A stretch of 64,000 bases of DNA from Astropecten irregularis (GCA_963971285.1 OZ020244.1:32116001-32180000), one strand, 5' to 3'. Shown: positions 20,779 to 32,990, numbered from the stretch's first letter. Notes: generated from the letters alone by a model not told the origin. Made by a program: numbers and translations.

Positions 20779-23700
20779 ATGGAAAACATGGAAGAAATTT
20801 CCGACGAAACCAGTGATAATTTGAGCAGCCCAGATGTTGACCTGAAGTGGTGTGAGCACTGTCCATCATGTACACAGAAAGGAAGTTTGGAAGCATTGAA
20901 GGTAATTTTTCGATTGCATATTTTTTTTCTTCTCAGCTCAGTCAGACTTGCAGTTCAGTTGCACTTGCTCAGTCATGTCAGTGTCTTGGAAAATTGAAAA
21001 TTAAACAACGTCAAGTTCAGCATGTTCAATCTTAGACTCAGGCTGTGCATGGGCTGTGTAACATTAGTGTGTAGAACTCAATAGATCAGCGCGGACGCCG
21101 CAGAGTGACTTCATTCCAACTCTCCGACCTTGGAGCCGATGAAAACAAAGAATTAAGTTGTATGGTTTTTAAGGTAACGGTGTACAAGCAGGTCCGATAC
21201 CTAATATAAAGGGAATAAAACTGTTTTGTATGTCTGTTTTGAAGTTTGCAACAAACGGGTAAGAAAATTGTATTTTTACTCTGACATGTCTGAAATGTTG
21301 CACAAAATTCTTCTTCATGTATCTGGGGATTTAAGGACTCAGGAACATTTGCTGAAAGTAAAAAATATCATTTTGGAACAGTTGAAACTATTAAGTTGTT
21401 TTTATTCCCTTTACATGTATCGGACCTGCTTGTACACCGTTACCGTTTTTAAGACATGAAAAAGCTGCCAGAATTGTTTGATATTATTACCGGGTAGGCC
21501 TACTTCAAAGAAGGATATTGTCTGAGGAAAAACTATGACTCGACAATGAAAGTCGTACAGAACACGATTTCTGCTTCTTGACAAAAATATTCGGAAAACA
21601 ATTCTCGACGACGGGCTTTTTGCACGTGATTTGTCCGTAGCTTGCGCCATCTACACGTTAGTTTTCATCGGTTGTCAAGTTATGAGAATGAAAGTACCCA
21701 GATGTCCGCACTGATCTATTACAGGGTACTTCAATGAAGGATTATTGTCTGAGGAAAAAACTATGACACGACAATGAAAGTCGTACAGAAGTAACAGAAC
21801 ACGATTTCTGCTTCTTGACAAAAATATTCGGAAAACTTGGCTCAATTTCTCCTTTGAAAATGCACATCAGCCTCAAGCTCAAACTTAAAAAGGGAAGACT
21901 AGCATTAAATTTGCTAGTTGCGATGATCGTAACCCAAGGTCTGACATTGGGACTGGGATCATAACCCTACCGTACGTCTGACTTGGGGACTGGGACCTAA
22001 GGTCATGTCAGACCTAGGGTTACGATCATCGCAACTGTAAATTTGCATGAAAAAGAAGTGTCGTAAACTTGTAATAGGTAAATCTTGATTCAAAACGACA
22101 AGGCTCAGATTACATTTATCTGCTGTTTTTGTTGATTTTTGTACCGGGCAGGAAACCTTGCCACAAGGGTACCAGTACATATGCTGCCAGCAGGAGACGG
22201 ACACGGAGACAAACATGCCACGAGTGGACTTCCGAGTGAACATCACCAATGAGCACCAGGCCAAAGAGTGGCTGACCAAGTACCAGGAGACCACGCTGGC
22301 GACATGGCGAACGGCCAGAACCTATCCCAACAGAGGCAGTCGGACATTATGTCGTGTGAGTCAAGTTGATAGATGAATTGAGAGTTTGGGGATGTGTGAA
22401 GAAAGTTAAAATGAAGGGATATCTCCTCAATCCCTTTAGCTAGTATTAGGCAAAGTGTCCTGGAGCCCCGGGGCCCATCGGACTGGCCCTTTTAGCATCA
22501 CCCGAGCTCCACCCCACCCGAGCTCTCTCCAACCGGGTGAGCTGGCCCTTTGGAGCCGGAGGTATACAGGAAGATAGGGACAGTTAATGGCAACATTTTG
22601 TACACAACATCCCATAGGCCGACTATCCATCATAGGGATAGGCCAGAAGTGTCCAGGACGATAGATAGAAAATATAATGTGTGACAGTTAATGCCAAAAC
22701 ATCCCATAAGCTGGCTATCCATAGAAGGGTCTACTGATAATGACATACCAGCAATAGCATTATACAGTTATTTCTTTGTTCTTGTCTGATGATAGATCTG
22801 TGAAGGGTTACGATTCATTGAAACACTCATAACTTGAGCTGCCTAGAAATTGTTCACAGTACTTATTAAATATTAATTAAAGGTAGTATCATACTTTGGT
22901 AAGAAACCAAAACAGAAATGTTCACAGATTTACATATAACTTACAGGGTATGAAGATGGTGGTGGTAGAAACATACCGTTAACAATTTTCGCCTGAAATG
23001 GTGTATTTATCCAGAAATTAGTAAAACAACGACCAAAAATCTTTTTGATATTTTAAAAGATCAAAAATAAAAGAGAAAAGACTTAAGAAATACTGTGGCT
23101 GATTTTCACCATTTTCTCAAAAAGTGGGCACCGTATGGGACTGTAATTTTCACAGATGACTGTTACTGTATTTCCCTTGATATTTGTGCCCATTAATCTG
23201 CATTTCTTTGACAAAAACCAAAGTGTGATACAACCTTTAAGTTAGCCTGTTAACCACATTTGTTCCATTTTCAGTTTTGCAGGGCACGGAGAATATAAAC
23301 TTTTCACCAAAGGAAAGCATGCTTTATGGTTTCTGACTGGCAAAAGAACAAAGACAATTGACTATTTGGGACACCGCAAACACAAGTTGGCAGGTTCAAA
23401 TCCTGCTCCAGTCCATTTTTCGTAGTCCACATTTCATTATCATTTGGACAATTTGATTATAATACACAGCTGGAGAAGCGGTGCCAGCACATGACGTTTC
23501 CACGCTCCAAATCGGCCAATCAGCGGAAGGGCTCCAAGAATACCAATTGCCCAGCGGTGTTGATCGTCATCGTCAGGAGGACGGAGTTCAAACGCCATGA
23601 CGGAAGAGACAGAATGTGCAGGTGAGTTGCCCTTGCATTGTTTGAGGGCATTACAGCTCGGAGTAAAGCCGGGCTTGATTTTATATTGTAACTAATAAAG

Positions 23701-26700
23701 CACACAAATTCTACTATCCCTTTATGAATTTGAACATTTTATACATGTTTTGTTTTTTAGTTTATTTGAAATTAATTGTAAACTTTACAAAACATTGCAA
23801 TTATCATTTGTTTGTTTGATAAATGCTCTATTCTGGTATATTAGCAAGGCAAACAAAGAAAGCCACTAAGTTTACTTTTATATTTTGCTTTATTTGGTTA
23901 TAACCCACTAGTAAAATATATGGTATATAATTGGTAATGCCCAAAAGATTATGTAGTTCCAGTGTGAAGGCTTACTGTATACTCAATGAAGTCTTCATAG
24001 TTCACATGCTATGCTTCTGTCTGAAATGTTATCATTGTCTTGCAGACTGCTTCTGAATACCTCTAAAAATGTAAAATTAACAAGGAAAGTTGTTTTGTTG
24101 TTTACTCGAAAACATGCAAATGCATTTTGCAATAATGAATTATTGAATTTGATGTTTTCCTTTATACAACAAATTTGACCAATGATGTACTAGACCTGGA
24201 TTCGATTTCACCAAACTCATCATAACTTACTATCAGTATCACTCATAGGACTTATGATGCATTGCAGCCCTGCATAGGATACTATGGGTTTTCCTTCGTA
24301 ACTCTAGTTACGATTAAGTTTTGTGAAATCGACCCCTGTAATGGTAGGTCAATGTTATAAACAAAACCAGCAAATTATGTTTCTACTGCTTTCATTTTTA
24401 CCTAGTTCATTCAGTTGGCAAATTATTTAATATTAAGTAGCACAGCCGTGCTTTGAACAGGCAAGAGGTGCTTAATCCTTGTGTAAAATATAACCTCACT
24501 TTGAAGTCCCATCAACTTTTCCTTCAGGTCTGAGAATCACCACCTCCCGAAATACCCGATGACCGTCACCCTGAAGCACAACCACAACCACCCTCTGAAG
24601 GCGGCCGGCGTGCTGCGACACCGCGACGTCTCCAAGGATGTGCGCAAGAAGCTGATCAAGCTCTTCCGGGCAGGCCACTCGGCCTCCAGCGCCCTGAACA
24701 TGCACCAGTATGACCTGCAGATGGAGCACGGGGACGACTACGTCTTCCTGAGTGAGGATCGTCATCACAATCCAGACCTGAACTTCACTTGGAGGTACGT
24801 ACGTGCTCTCATCTCAAATTGCCTCGGCCCTATTTCATAGAGCTTCTAATCCCAATCCCCTTAAATTTGCTAAGCACATACATGTAAATGTCTTGCTTAG
24901 CAAAAAAGTAATACAGTCCAAAAATTATGTTTTATGCCAAATAAAAAACATCTTAGTGCTAGTCTTGCACTGTTAGACACAAGCAAAACACATCATGTAG
25001 AATTTTTACGGGCAACCCCTTTTATATAAGCAAGACTTTTGGTGTTGTGCAAATTGATTGGCACTTGATGTGTTGAGACTTGGCACAGAGGTTAGACTTT
25101 GCCATGAATATTAAATTCAAAGGAAAGGGTTGTTCATCGCGGTGGTAAACAGATAAGAAGAAGGGTGATCAAAGTCACGCGATGTCGTGTTGCTGGTAGC
25201 AACGTTTCGGCTGCTGGTACTGATGGCCTTCATCAGGCAACTGAAGAACTGGATGCTGTGGTGTCTGTTATATCCTGTTGGGCGGGATTTGGGTTAACAA
25301 TGCCGTGATCAGCGTAGTGTGGACGGGTCACTGTAGTGGACGTCGTACGGCTCACTGTGCGGTCAGCTGGGTTAGGTTAAATTGCACACAGTCTAGACAC
25401 AGAGGCACTGACAGTTTCAATTTCACCAATTACTATTCATCTTGTCTTTTCAAGCCAGCTCCTTATCAAAGAAAAATTTCTTCAGCATGAACATAACATT
25501 CATTTCTATCCCTCTTGTGTTGATCAAATGAGATTGCCTCTCATAGTGAGTTTGTTTTAAAAAAGGATTTAGTCATTTATTTTTGAACCACTCATGGGCA
25601 TCTTACTTTGCATAAAACCCCCAAAATTGACATACAGTGGAGCGTCACTATAATGAACACTACACCAAACATTTGGCTGTACCGAATATCATCCTTGGCT
25701 CTCAATTTTTGTGTACAATACATACCCAATATGGTTCTTTAAATCACTATAACGAATGACCACTATAGCAGACAATATCTGCGCATTTCGCCATGTTCGT
25801 TAGAGGCGTTCCACTGTAGTGCTTTTTAATGAACTGTGATCACTTCACAGTTATTGTTCATAACCAAATAACGTGAAAGACTAAATGCACTTTTCTTTCT
25901 ATCCATGATCCGTCACATCCGTGTAGGTTGTACACCCAGATATTTGGAAAGTCCAGAACCCACAGCACCAAAAAACAAAAACTCATGACGGATGACGAGA
26001 CCATCAATGAAGATATTGGTAATAGCAAGGACAAGAAGGCCTTCTGTGTCAGCTCCAACATGGACATGGCGGACATGCTGAGGGAGAAGATTGACAAGTA
26101 CAACATGGAGAATGGCGACTGCGTCCGGATGAAAGTGGAGGAGGATCAGTTTGTCATAGCCATCGTCACCCCTCTCATGAAGCGCACCCACACCCTGGTG
26201 AAGTACGCCGGAGAGATGGTGTTCATGGACGCCTCGGGGAACATGAGCCGGCACAACAGCCATGTGTTCCTGATGATGACACCCAGCTTTGCCGGAGGCC
26301 TGCCCTTGGGCGCCTTCATCACCACCAACGACTCCAAGCAACACGTTCAATCTGCCATCCAGCTCGGCCAGGAGATCATGGGCGACACTGCCTTCTACGG
26401 TAGAGGGATGGCGGGACCCGAAGTCTTCTTCACGGATGACCTGGACACCGAAAGGCATGCGCTGGGGACAGTCTACCCGCAGTCGACGCAAATTCTGTGT
26501 ATTTATCAGGTTCTTCAGACCTTCTGGAAGTACCTCTTTGATCCCAAGTTCAAGAACCAGAGAGTGGATGGACCTTACCTCTTCCAGTTGATGAAAACCC
26601 TTCTGTATGCATCTTCAGACAGTGCTTTGGAAATGGCTTATGACAGCATCATCCACGACGAGATTGTAGAGAAGTACTCAGCAGTGAAATCCATGTTTCT

Positions 26701-27565
26701 CCGGATGTATGAGAGGAGAACGGAGTGGGCGCTCTGCTACCTGAACACCTTGCAACTGCAGGGCAACAATACAAGTAACTATTGCGAGTCTGCAATGAGA
26801 ATCCTCAAGGACAAGATTTTCCATCGCGCAAAGACGTACAATGTTGTCCAGCTCGTGGACTTCCTCCTGACCAGAATGGATGAGTACTACCAGAAACGCC
26901 TCCTGGACGTTGCCCACAACAGGCTGAATGAGGCTCTCACGTCCCGGTATGTCTCTAGCGTGAACAGGGTAGCCTGCAGCCCTGCGGACCAGATCATTCA
27001 GGAATCAACGATGGTGTTCCTCGTCCCCCACGAAAAGCCCAGTGAGCCTCATTACCGAGTCGACATGACCGTGGGCCTGTGCACCTGCCGGATCGGCAGC
27101 ACTGGTGGTCCTTGCTGCCACCAGAAGGATGTGCTGATGGCCGTCTACATTCCCTCCTGGAACTTCATTCCGGTCGACGACGAAGCCATGAGCAAACTCC
27201 TGTTCCAAATCGCGGGGAAGCCCTCCGAGGAATCCACCAAGACATTGAAGCGTCTGAGGGATGATTCCGACGTCCCAGACACCGATGACTTTGATTCAAC
27301 GGCAGCACCCTTGTTTGAGGACACGCCGCTCGAAGCAAGGAGAAGCCTCACTAAGGGAGCGTCCAAGACGAAAGTTGCCTCCCCACAGAAGGAATCCCAG
27401 AGGAAGGTGTTGGCAGACCTAGATGCCTTTGTTGCCAAGATCAAGAACGGGTACCTGAACAACCCCTGCGTGTACAAAGACGCGTTTGAGGACTTCGTCC
27501 ACCAGACTAAGAAATTCAAGACAGATGCTGAACTGGTGTGTGCCTTGTATACCTTTGGAGAATGA
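20779..27565 (+). CDS. MULE-transposase-like protein with zinc DNA-binding module and SWIM finger, probably domesticated
   Basis: Five exons joined in phase: 20779-20901, 22152-22355, 23470-23621, 24528-24794, 25927-27565; about 795 residues. The start MENMEEISDE is chosen for its position after a purine-rich leader; the frame stays open upstream to 20566. Exons 2-4 carry a GCM1/WRKY-like zinc module: CQHMTFPRS, NCPAVLIVIV, then LKHNHNHPL. The large exon holds a Mutator-type DDE domain: first Asp in VFMDASGN (26228), second in FFTDDLDTERHAL, then NNTSNYCESAMRILKD. The usual C-x2-H after the second Asp is CIYQ here. A SWIM finger CxC-x8-CxH lies at 27080-27121. The C-terminus is acidic and Ser/Lys-rich. 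Clean introns and an intact frame in a repeat-rich region argue for a host gene; a MULE with introns is the alternative. Its specific role is unknown. Confidence 0.85.
21083..21723. mobile_element. Outer terminal-inverted-repeat element holding a nested foldback
   Basis: Ends ATAGATCAGCGCGGAC and GTCCGCACTGATCTAT are inverted copies. The element at 21173-21444 is inside it. A segment of about 110 bp (TATTGTCTGAGGAAAAA through AAAATATTCGGAAAAC) occurs at 21486-21601 and again directly outside at 21724-21837. In intron 1 of the MULE-like gene. Confidence 0.55.
21173..21444 (+). mobile_element. Foldback element carrying a captured exon-like segment, copy 1
   Basis: Perfect 27-bp inverted termini starting GGTAACGGTGTACAAGCAGG. 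The interior encodes VRKLYFYSDM and, after a short gap, LRTQEHLLKVKNIILEQ. These residues are shared with the element at 33661-34169, whose termini are different. Confidence 0.75.
21916..22036. mobile_element. Foldback MITE family F, copy 1
   Basis: Ends AGTTGCGATGATCGTAACCC and GGGTTACGATCATCGCAACT; internal GGGACTGGGACC. A second copy is at 33325-33470. Confidence 0.8.
22877..23240 (+). mobile_element. TTAA-flanked MITE family C, copy 5
   Basis: Starts TTAAAGGTAGTATCATACTT and ends TGTGATACAACCTTTAA. In intron 2 of the MULE-like gene. Confidence 0.85.
23303..23423 (+). mobile_element. tRNA-derived SINE fragment
   Basis: B box CAGGTTCAAATCCTGCTCCA on the + strand. Upstream head partly decayed. 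Intronic. Confidence 0.5.
24200..24336. repeat. Foldback repeat family D, copy 2
   Basis: TTCGATTTCACCAAACTCAT at the left and TTTTGTGAAATCGACCCC at the right; internal CATAGGACTTATGATGCATT. Intronic. Confidence 0.65.
24827..25090. repeat. Degenerate family B repeat
   Basis: Left end CCCTATTTCATAGAGCTTC and internal TTGCTAAGCACA; the right end is not clear. In intron 4 of the MULE-like gene. Confidence 0.45.
25199..25240 (-). ncRNA. Hammerhead-ribozyme-like motif, copy 4
   Basis: Minus strand: UUGC, CUGAUGA (25236-25230), A, GGC, a 14-nt loop, GCC, GAAAC, GUU, GCUA. All invariant core bases are present. There is one extra A between the core and stem II, and stem III is reduced to AC/GU. Stem I is GC/GC with a mismatch before UU/A. 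The neighbouring sequence 25106-25190 is repeated at 8310-8400. In intron 4 of the MULE-like gene, antisense to it. Confidence 0.6.
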
Positions 27566-28670
27566 AATCTGTACATGTATACCAGATAGCCAGTAAGAAG
27601 CCCAGCAAGTTATATAGCATTGTGTTATATATATCTATATATGTATCCTTTTCAGGGGATTCCCCCAACATTTAGCAGAAAGACTTGATTCTGTATGTTC
27701 ACGTTTGTGCTGGTTTTCAATTGTATGGCTATTATATTGTCTGTGTAACACCCATTCATTGCCAACTCTACTTAAAATCAGTGTGATGAAGATGCACAAT
27801 ACAACGGAAGAAATGGAGACATCTGGGGCCAATTTCACTAACGTTTTGCCGCTTTTGCGATCATCGCTAAAGCCCAAATCCATTGTTAAACAGAAAATTG
27901 CTACACAAAGTAGCGATCGATTTTCCGTTTAGTAGATGAACTCAAAGCGTTACTGAAATCGGCCCCAGGGAAAGTAAGTGTTACTGATTATTGCCATCTT
28001 TGGACAACTTTGACTGTGGCTTCATTTTATTGCATTTATTTGACAGTAGTGGGCATCAATACAGAGGCTTTTGGCAAGGGTTTGGTAGTGGATAGCCAAA
28101 GCCTTTTCAAAACTCTGGCTTTTTGCACTGAATTTGGCTTTAGCTATGACATTGGCTTTGTCTCTGCCATCCAAAAGCTGAAAGAGTGAAAGTCCAGGTT
28201 GTCAATATTTGGTTGAAGTTGTAGCTCCGTTTTCTTTTTCAATGGACCGTTCCGGCTTTGCTCTTAAGCTCCGCCCACCTTAGCAATGCCACGTGTTTTA
28301 CATACCGGTAACCCATGTGGCCAAATTTGACCGAGGTAATGGACGACAATGTCAATACAGCTTATGTTCTTCCAAATCGTACCTAAAAAGCCTCTTTTTA
28401 GTTTAGAAACAGTTTGTCACTTTCTGGATGCAAGAAATGGAGCAGAATAAAATTGGCTGGATCCCATGTCAGTTTTTTCTTTAAACTGAGGGCTCAGTTT
28501 GAACAAGAAAACAAAGTTTAAACTGAAGTTGTATTTTCAGCTTTCTTGTGTTAGATGAAGCATTTATAAGCCTGAAGCCTAAGCCCTGGTTTTGAAAAGA
28601 ACCTGTAATTATTTTGGGCTGAGCAAACATTATCTGACATAATGGGGAAATTGAACCTATTGGCCGTCCA
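27566..28670. other. 3' flank of the MULE-like gene
   Basis: AT-rich, no ORF of note. Holds the foldback repeat 27825-27966. No clear AATAAA was seen close to the stop. Confidence 0.4.
27825..27966. mobile_element. Foldback repeat with GGGGCCAATTTCA ends
   Basis: Left GGGGCCAATTTCACTAACG, right CGTTACTGAAATCGGCCCC; internal GCGATCATCGC and AGTAGCGATCG. A relative of families B and D. Confidence 0.7.
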
Positions 28671-28767
28671 GTTATGCAAAATTATGCAAATTAGGCCTGC
28701 ACTCTGAAGCACCGAGCATGCAGTGCTGATAAATGTCAGTGAAAGGCAAGCCTAATTTGCATAATTC
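28671..28767. repeat. Inverted-repeat unit shared with the SINE tail at 6270-6310
   Basis: AAATTATGCAAATTAGGC at the left and GCCTAATTTGCATAATT at the right, with GCATGCAGTGCTGA between. The same words follow the tRNA-like head at 6157. Confidence 0.55.
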
Positions 28768-28790
28768 TATCACCCTGATGATGAAAAATC

Positions 28791-28929
28791 AATGGGAGAC
28801 TTTTGGAGAGTCGGTCTTGAGTCAACAGCGCAGGCACGCCCAATACAACGTGCGCATGCTCACAATTGCGCAAGCAAGGTTTGCGCGTGCGCTGTTGACT
28901 CAAGACCGACCCTCCAAAAGTCTCCCATT
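28791..28929. mobile_element. Foldback MITE family A, copy 5
   Basis: Starts AATGGGAGACTTTTGGAGAG and ends with the inverted CTCCAAAAGTCTCCCATT. The centre contains TTGCGCGTGCGC. Confidence 0.9.
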
Positions 28930-29525
28930 CCACAACAATGGTCAGTTTTAACACTTTTAGTGCCATACTGACTTAGTTATCTAGCCATTTGATGTTAACC
29001 AACTATTTATGAAATCATTTTTTTTTAATCAAATTTCTATAATAATTTGATGAAATGTACATGCATTTTGAGAACAGGGTACCAACCATATGCCTAGCAT
29101 GGATTGTCTTTGCACAAACTCAATGCTTAATTTATTCATATCTTTTTAATTGGGGAAACATTTGGAGGTACAGAACATATCTTAAAAAGTCTCTTTTTTC
29201 TGCAAAAATCGGACTGTATTTTACAGAACTCCAAGTTGATCATATGTTACTGTGCAACAATTGTAAGATTGATCTACACTGATTAATTTCACTTTAAAGA
29301 CATTAATTTGACATTTGCAATAAACAACAACCAGTCTTTATGATCCACTAAATATTTTTTAAGTATCTTTAATAATTAAATAGTTCTTATCAAGGAGTTT
29401 AATATACCCTCTTTGTGTCCAAAACCCGCTGGGTCGTTTTTTGAAATCTTCTTACTGTAAACATGTCATGTGTAGGATCTGTTTGGGAACTTCATGCACA
29501 CGTAGGATGTTTCACAGGAGGGTGA

Positions 29526-30839
29526 TCAGTTTGAATGTAAATTTCTTGAGGTACTGGGTTGCTGAGAACATCCACCTGCGACGCTACCTGCAAGATCTTC
29601 TATGATAATCTCGTCCTTTTTTGACTCATTCTGTTTAACGTCCTCTTCAATTTCAAATCTCTTCTCATTCCGTTTCTGCATGCGTTCTCTCCTAGAAAGT
29701 GCTGCCGGAGAAGGCTTTGTAGTCCACTTAAACTGGCTTGGCACTACTCCTTTCTTCAACCTTTGCTTCTCCAGTTTCAATCCTGCATTTCCAAATGAAA
29801 GGACATAATTAAAACAAATTAGAAATAATGTCAATCATTCAATCATAGCAACTTCCAAGTGTTTAACAATCAAAAGCCTGCTACATGTTTATCATCATAA
29901 CACTTGAATCAAGTTTTGTCCCTGTAATGTAGCATGTGTCCAAGAACAGGGACCAATTTCTTTACGCGTTAAGTTAAAAAAAAATGCTTAGCATGAAATA
30001 TCTTCCTTAAATAAAAAACAAAACAGGATCAAGAAGCTGTTCACGTCATGTGTATTGTTTGTGACAGGTATTGAACTGTCTTTTGCTTAGCATAAAACTC
30101 AAAATTTCAAGCCAACATGGAGGTTTGGCTCAAAGTGCTTTTATTCAACAATAGTTTTTGGTGCTAAACAAATTTTCATCCACAGCAGGCTTTAGCAGCG
30201 CTATGAACCTATAATTCGAGAACAATGAAAAGTAGGATTCAAACTCAAGGTGGGCTGTTCTGAAAATGTCACCCATTCATTTCACAGACTGTACATAGTG
30301 TGCACAAGAAAGCTTGAAGCAAAATTTGCTTACAACTGCTGAAGCATGAAGAACAGAAATCTCTGGCTGTATGTGCACGTGTGAAGAAAATACATGTAGG
30401 ACTATTAATACATGTATGTATGTGAAGTGTGAACATTAAATTCGGGCCATTTTTTTTTTCAATTTAATCTTTAGATTCACATTGCCGCCCACCTCGATTT
30501 TAATGTCCGATAACACAAAGTGAGGTGAAATTCTTATGTTTGGCGGGGAATATGTGGTAGGCCTTCAAGCAACAGATCTCTTGTCAAAGTATACACTCAG
30601 TCTTTCCCCAAAAATGACAACTTACCACAGACGGCAAACTGCTCGTAATCTGATTCCACAAAGTGAGCTTTGCACACAACGCTGGTTGCAGTGGGCCACC
30701 AAGATCGCTTATTTTTATAACTCGCTCTTCTAATGGCCAATCTCCATAGAATCTGCATTCGTTTGTTCTTGGGGAACATATGTCCTCCCTTACCACCACA
30801 ACCGGACACTGAACAGTATGAACCACCAGGCATTTTCAT
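29526..30839 (-). CDS. THAP-domain protein (two exons)
   Basis: THAP domains are C2CH zinc-dependent DNA-binding modules of P-element-type transposases and of many host regulators. Exons on the minus strand: 30839-30626 and 29782-29526 (stop TGA 29528-29526), joined in phase across TGTG|GTAAGT and GCAG|GA; about 156 residues from MKMPGG. Zinc ligands: C-x4-C in SYCSVSGCG (near the N-terminus) and C-x2-H in VVCKAHF (about residue 58). A conserved Trp lies in ILWRLAI. The closing motif GVVPSQF, the AVPxxF box, lies just after the splice. Downstream is a basic coiled-coil-like run (SRRERMQKRNEKRFEIEED) and an acidic tail. The protein is short, with no transposase domain visible, so a stand-alone THAP regulator or the remnant of a transposase are both possible. 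Confidence 0.85.
29945..30210. repeat. Degenerate family B repeat inside the THAP gene intron
   Basis: GGGACCAATTTCTTTACGC at the left and TTTAGCAGCGCTATGAACC at the right, with internal TGCTTAGCAT. Diverged relative to other copies. Confidence 0.5.
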
Positions 30840-32869
30840 GCCATTATTTACGCCGGTTGTGTTTATTTACGACTACTAGTATTCGTGTATAAAACATGTG
30901 TACATGTAATAATGTATAAATAAAAGCAATGACAACAAAAACGTGAACACACCTTTTCCCCCGTCCCTTTGTGAAGGGCGCCCTCTTGAAATTAACAATG
31001 TTAGTCAAAAGTGTCAAAAGCAAGTCCCAAAAGGATTGAGTTAATATAAGGCCAAACGGAGGTTCAGGCTCCGTCTCAGGCTCTACCTCCATTTCGTGAA
31101 TCCGTTCTGAAATAACGGGTATCAAAATAGAGGCTTTTGGCTGCGGTTCGGAAGTAGATTCTCTGGTTTGAAAAGGGAAACAGAGCTTCAGCTCCAATGA
31201 AAAACCATATGGATGCCAGAGCTGAAGCCTGAGCCTCTGTTTCGTAACTTACGCCCCTAAAGTAGTTGGGATCCATGAGGGGGTAAGGACATTGTACCTT
31301 GAGTTCAGTAAAATAAAAAGGATGAAAAACAGGCCGGTACAAAAAATAATGTAAACCTTTTCTTGTCGAATCTAATAGCCCTCTAATAATCTAGTTATCT
31401 ACGCCGCAGAACTTTGCATCTAAGCATCTAAATTTGATCTAAGCAACCTGACCGAAGGAAGAAGAAAGAAAAAATCAGTTATATGACTAACATTGTGTCC
31501 GTATTACTTAATTTACTTATTATTGATTGTTTAACCCTATTGATAACCTCCTTTTTAATCCTCGAGCTAGACAATTGCCTCGGACGACCGGAGCACAATG
31601 GTCGAAACGTCGAGAACTTATATACTCATCGGTCCTTCTCAGCCGGACAACGCACCTTCCAAAAAGAGTGTCATACATGGTGTCTCCGCAAGTCATATTC
31701 ATAATCATAAGTTACTCATATCAGTTGTTGCAAGTTCCATAATTATACTAGCCTTGTTTTGAAATAATTCTTATTTATCTTTTTGTTTTTTACTTTTATT
31801 TATATAATTTTTATAATTCATATTTGTATTTATTGAATGTTTCCTGTACTTGATGTGGAGTGGCAGGTCTCTGGCCACAGTGATTGTTATCGCTTTTGTT
31901 TCTCCTTTGCCCATCTTGTATTGTGATGTTTTTCATATGGCATAAATAGATATTAAAAATGATAATACTTTCTACCACCTGTCGCCTAGTAATTGGTGCC
32001 AGGCGTGGTAAGTAAAAAAAACTCACTGACTAACTTGATTTTCCATTCTGGGTGTTTTATTTTTCCCAAAAAACTTGAAGTTAATTTCCATGTAGGCCTA
32101 CCTCGAATTAACCATTTCACATCCCCTTTTTAATTCTCAGCTCATCTCAGTCGAGACTTTAAAAAATGTTTCTCGTTTAATTCACGTCAAACTAGATAGG
32201 AGGGCCCTCCCAACATTTCCAATTTACCGTACATTTATCAATACCTGGTGCGATGGAGGGGTATTGTATTGGCCAGATTGGTGTAAGCAAAGATTGGGGA
32301 TCGAGGGGCCGAACTACATTATAAAGTGCATTAAAGTAGAAAACCTACCCAAAACTATTTATTTAGTTGTAAATAATTTCTAATTGTGCTGTCTATGACT
32401 ATGAGTAGAAAATGCAATTAAATAATTGCGCGACTCTTTGACAAGATAATTATGTCATTCGTCACATACTAATTCAGTGTTTCATGGCAATTAGGCTAAA
32501 TTAATTAGCAGCCAAGAGCTTGCTCCATCCAAGGCGGCTGAGGTCAGTAGGCCTATCCATTTAATAATTATTATATCGGTTCACCGGAGTGAATCTCTCG
32601 GTCACCCTCCCCACCCCTTTTTTTGGAAAGGGGGGGGGGGGGGGGAGGTACGCATGGTACCCGGACATACGTAAGCAACGTTTAGTGAACGGCGGATGTT
32701 TGATTTGAGGGTCGGGCGCCCGCTCACCTGTTAGATCGTCTGTTCGTACGTGCAGTGCTATGTACAGTGTACAGTGTACATACAGTGTACATGTACAGTA
32801 TTGTAGGCCTGGTACATTCACGTGAATTGAGTCATTTCCGCATTGGTACATGGTGAGCAGTTATCTCCT
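30840..32869. other. Gene-free stretch
   Basis: No ORF with a recognisable domain. Notable items: a hammerhead-like relic at 31577-31614 and a 16-G run at 32630-32645. TACAGTGTACA repeats occur near 32763-32795. Confidence 0.4.
31577..31614 (+). ncRNA. Decayed hammerhead-ribozyme-like motif, copy 5
   Basis: CUCGGACGACC, loop, GGUC, GAAAC (31604-31608), GUC, GAGA. Stem II (GACC/GGUC) and the GAAACGUC side are intact, but the CUGAUGA box is not recognisable. Confidence 0.35.
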
Positions 32870-32990
32870 GCAGTTTATGCTACGAACCTGACGGTGTTCA
32901 CATACAAGCTGCAATTCTTGCTGAAACTTGTAAGAATTATAGAGTTCTTCTGCAGATTGAGGTCGGTAGCTGGTTTCATCTTGAAGACTT
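32870..32990 (+). other. Possible non-coding first exon
   Basis: A GC-balanced stretch ending in a strong donor, GACTT|GTAAGTAAAT at 32991. No ORF is associated and no acceptor partner was identified. Weak evidence. Confidence 0.2.
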
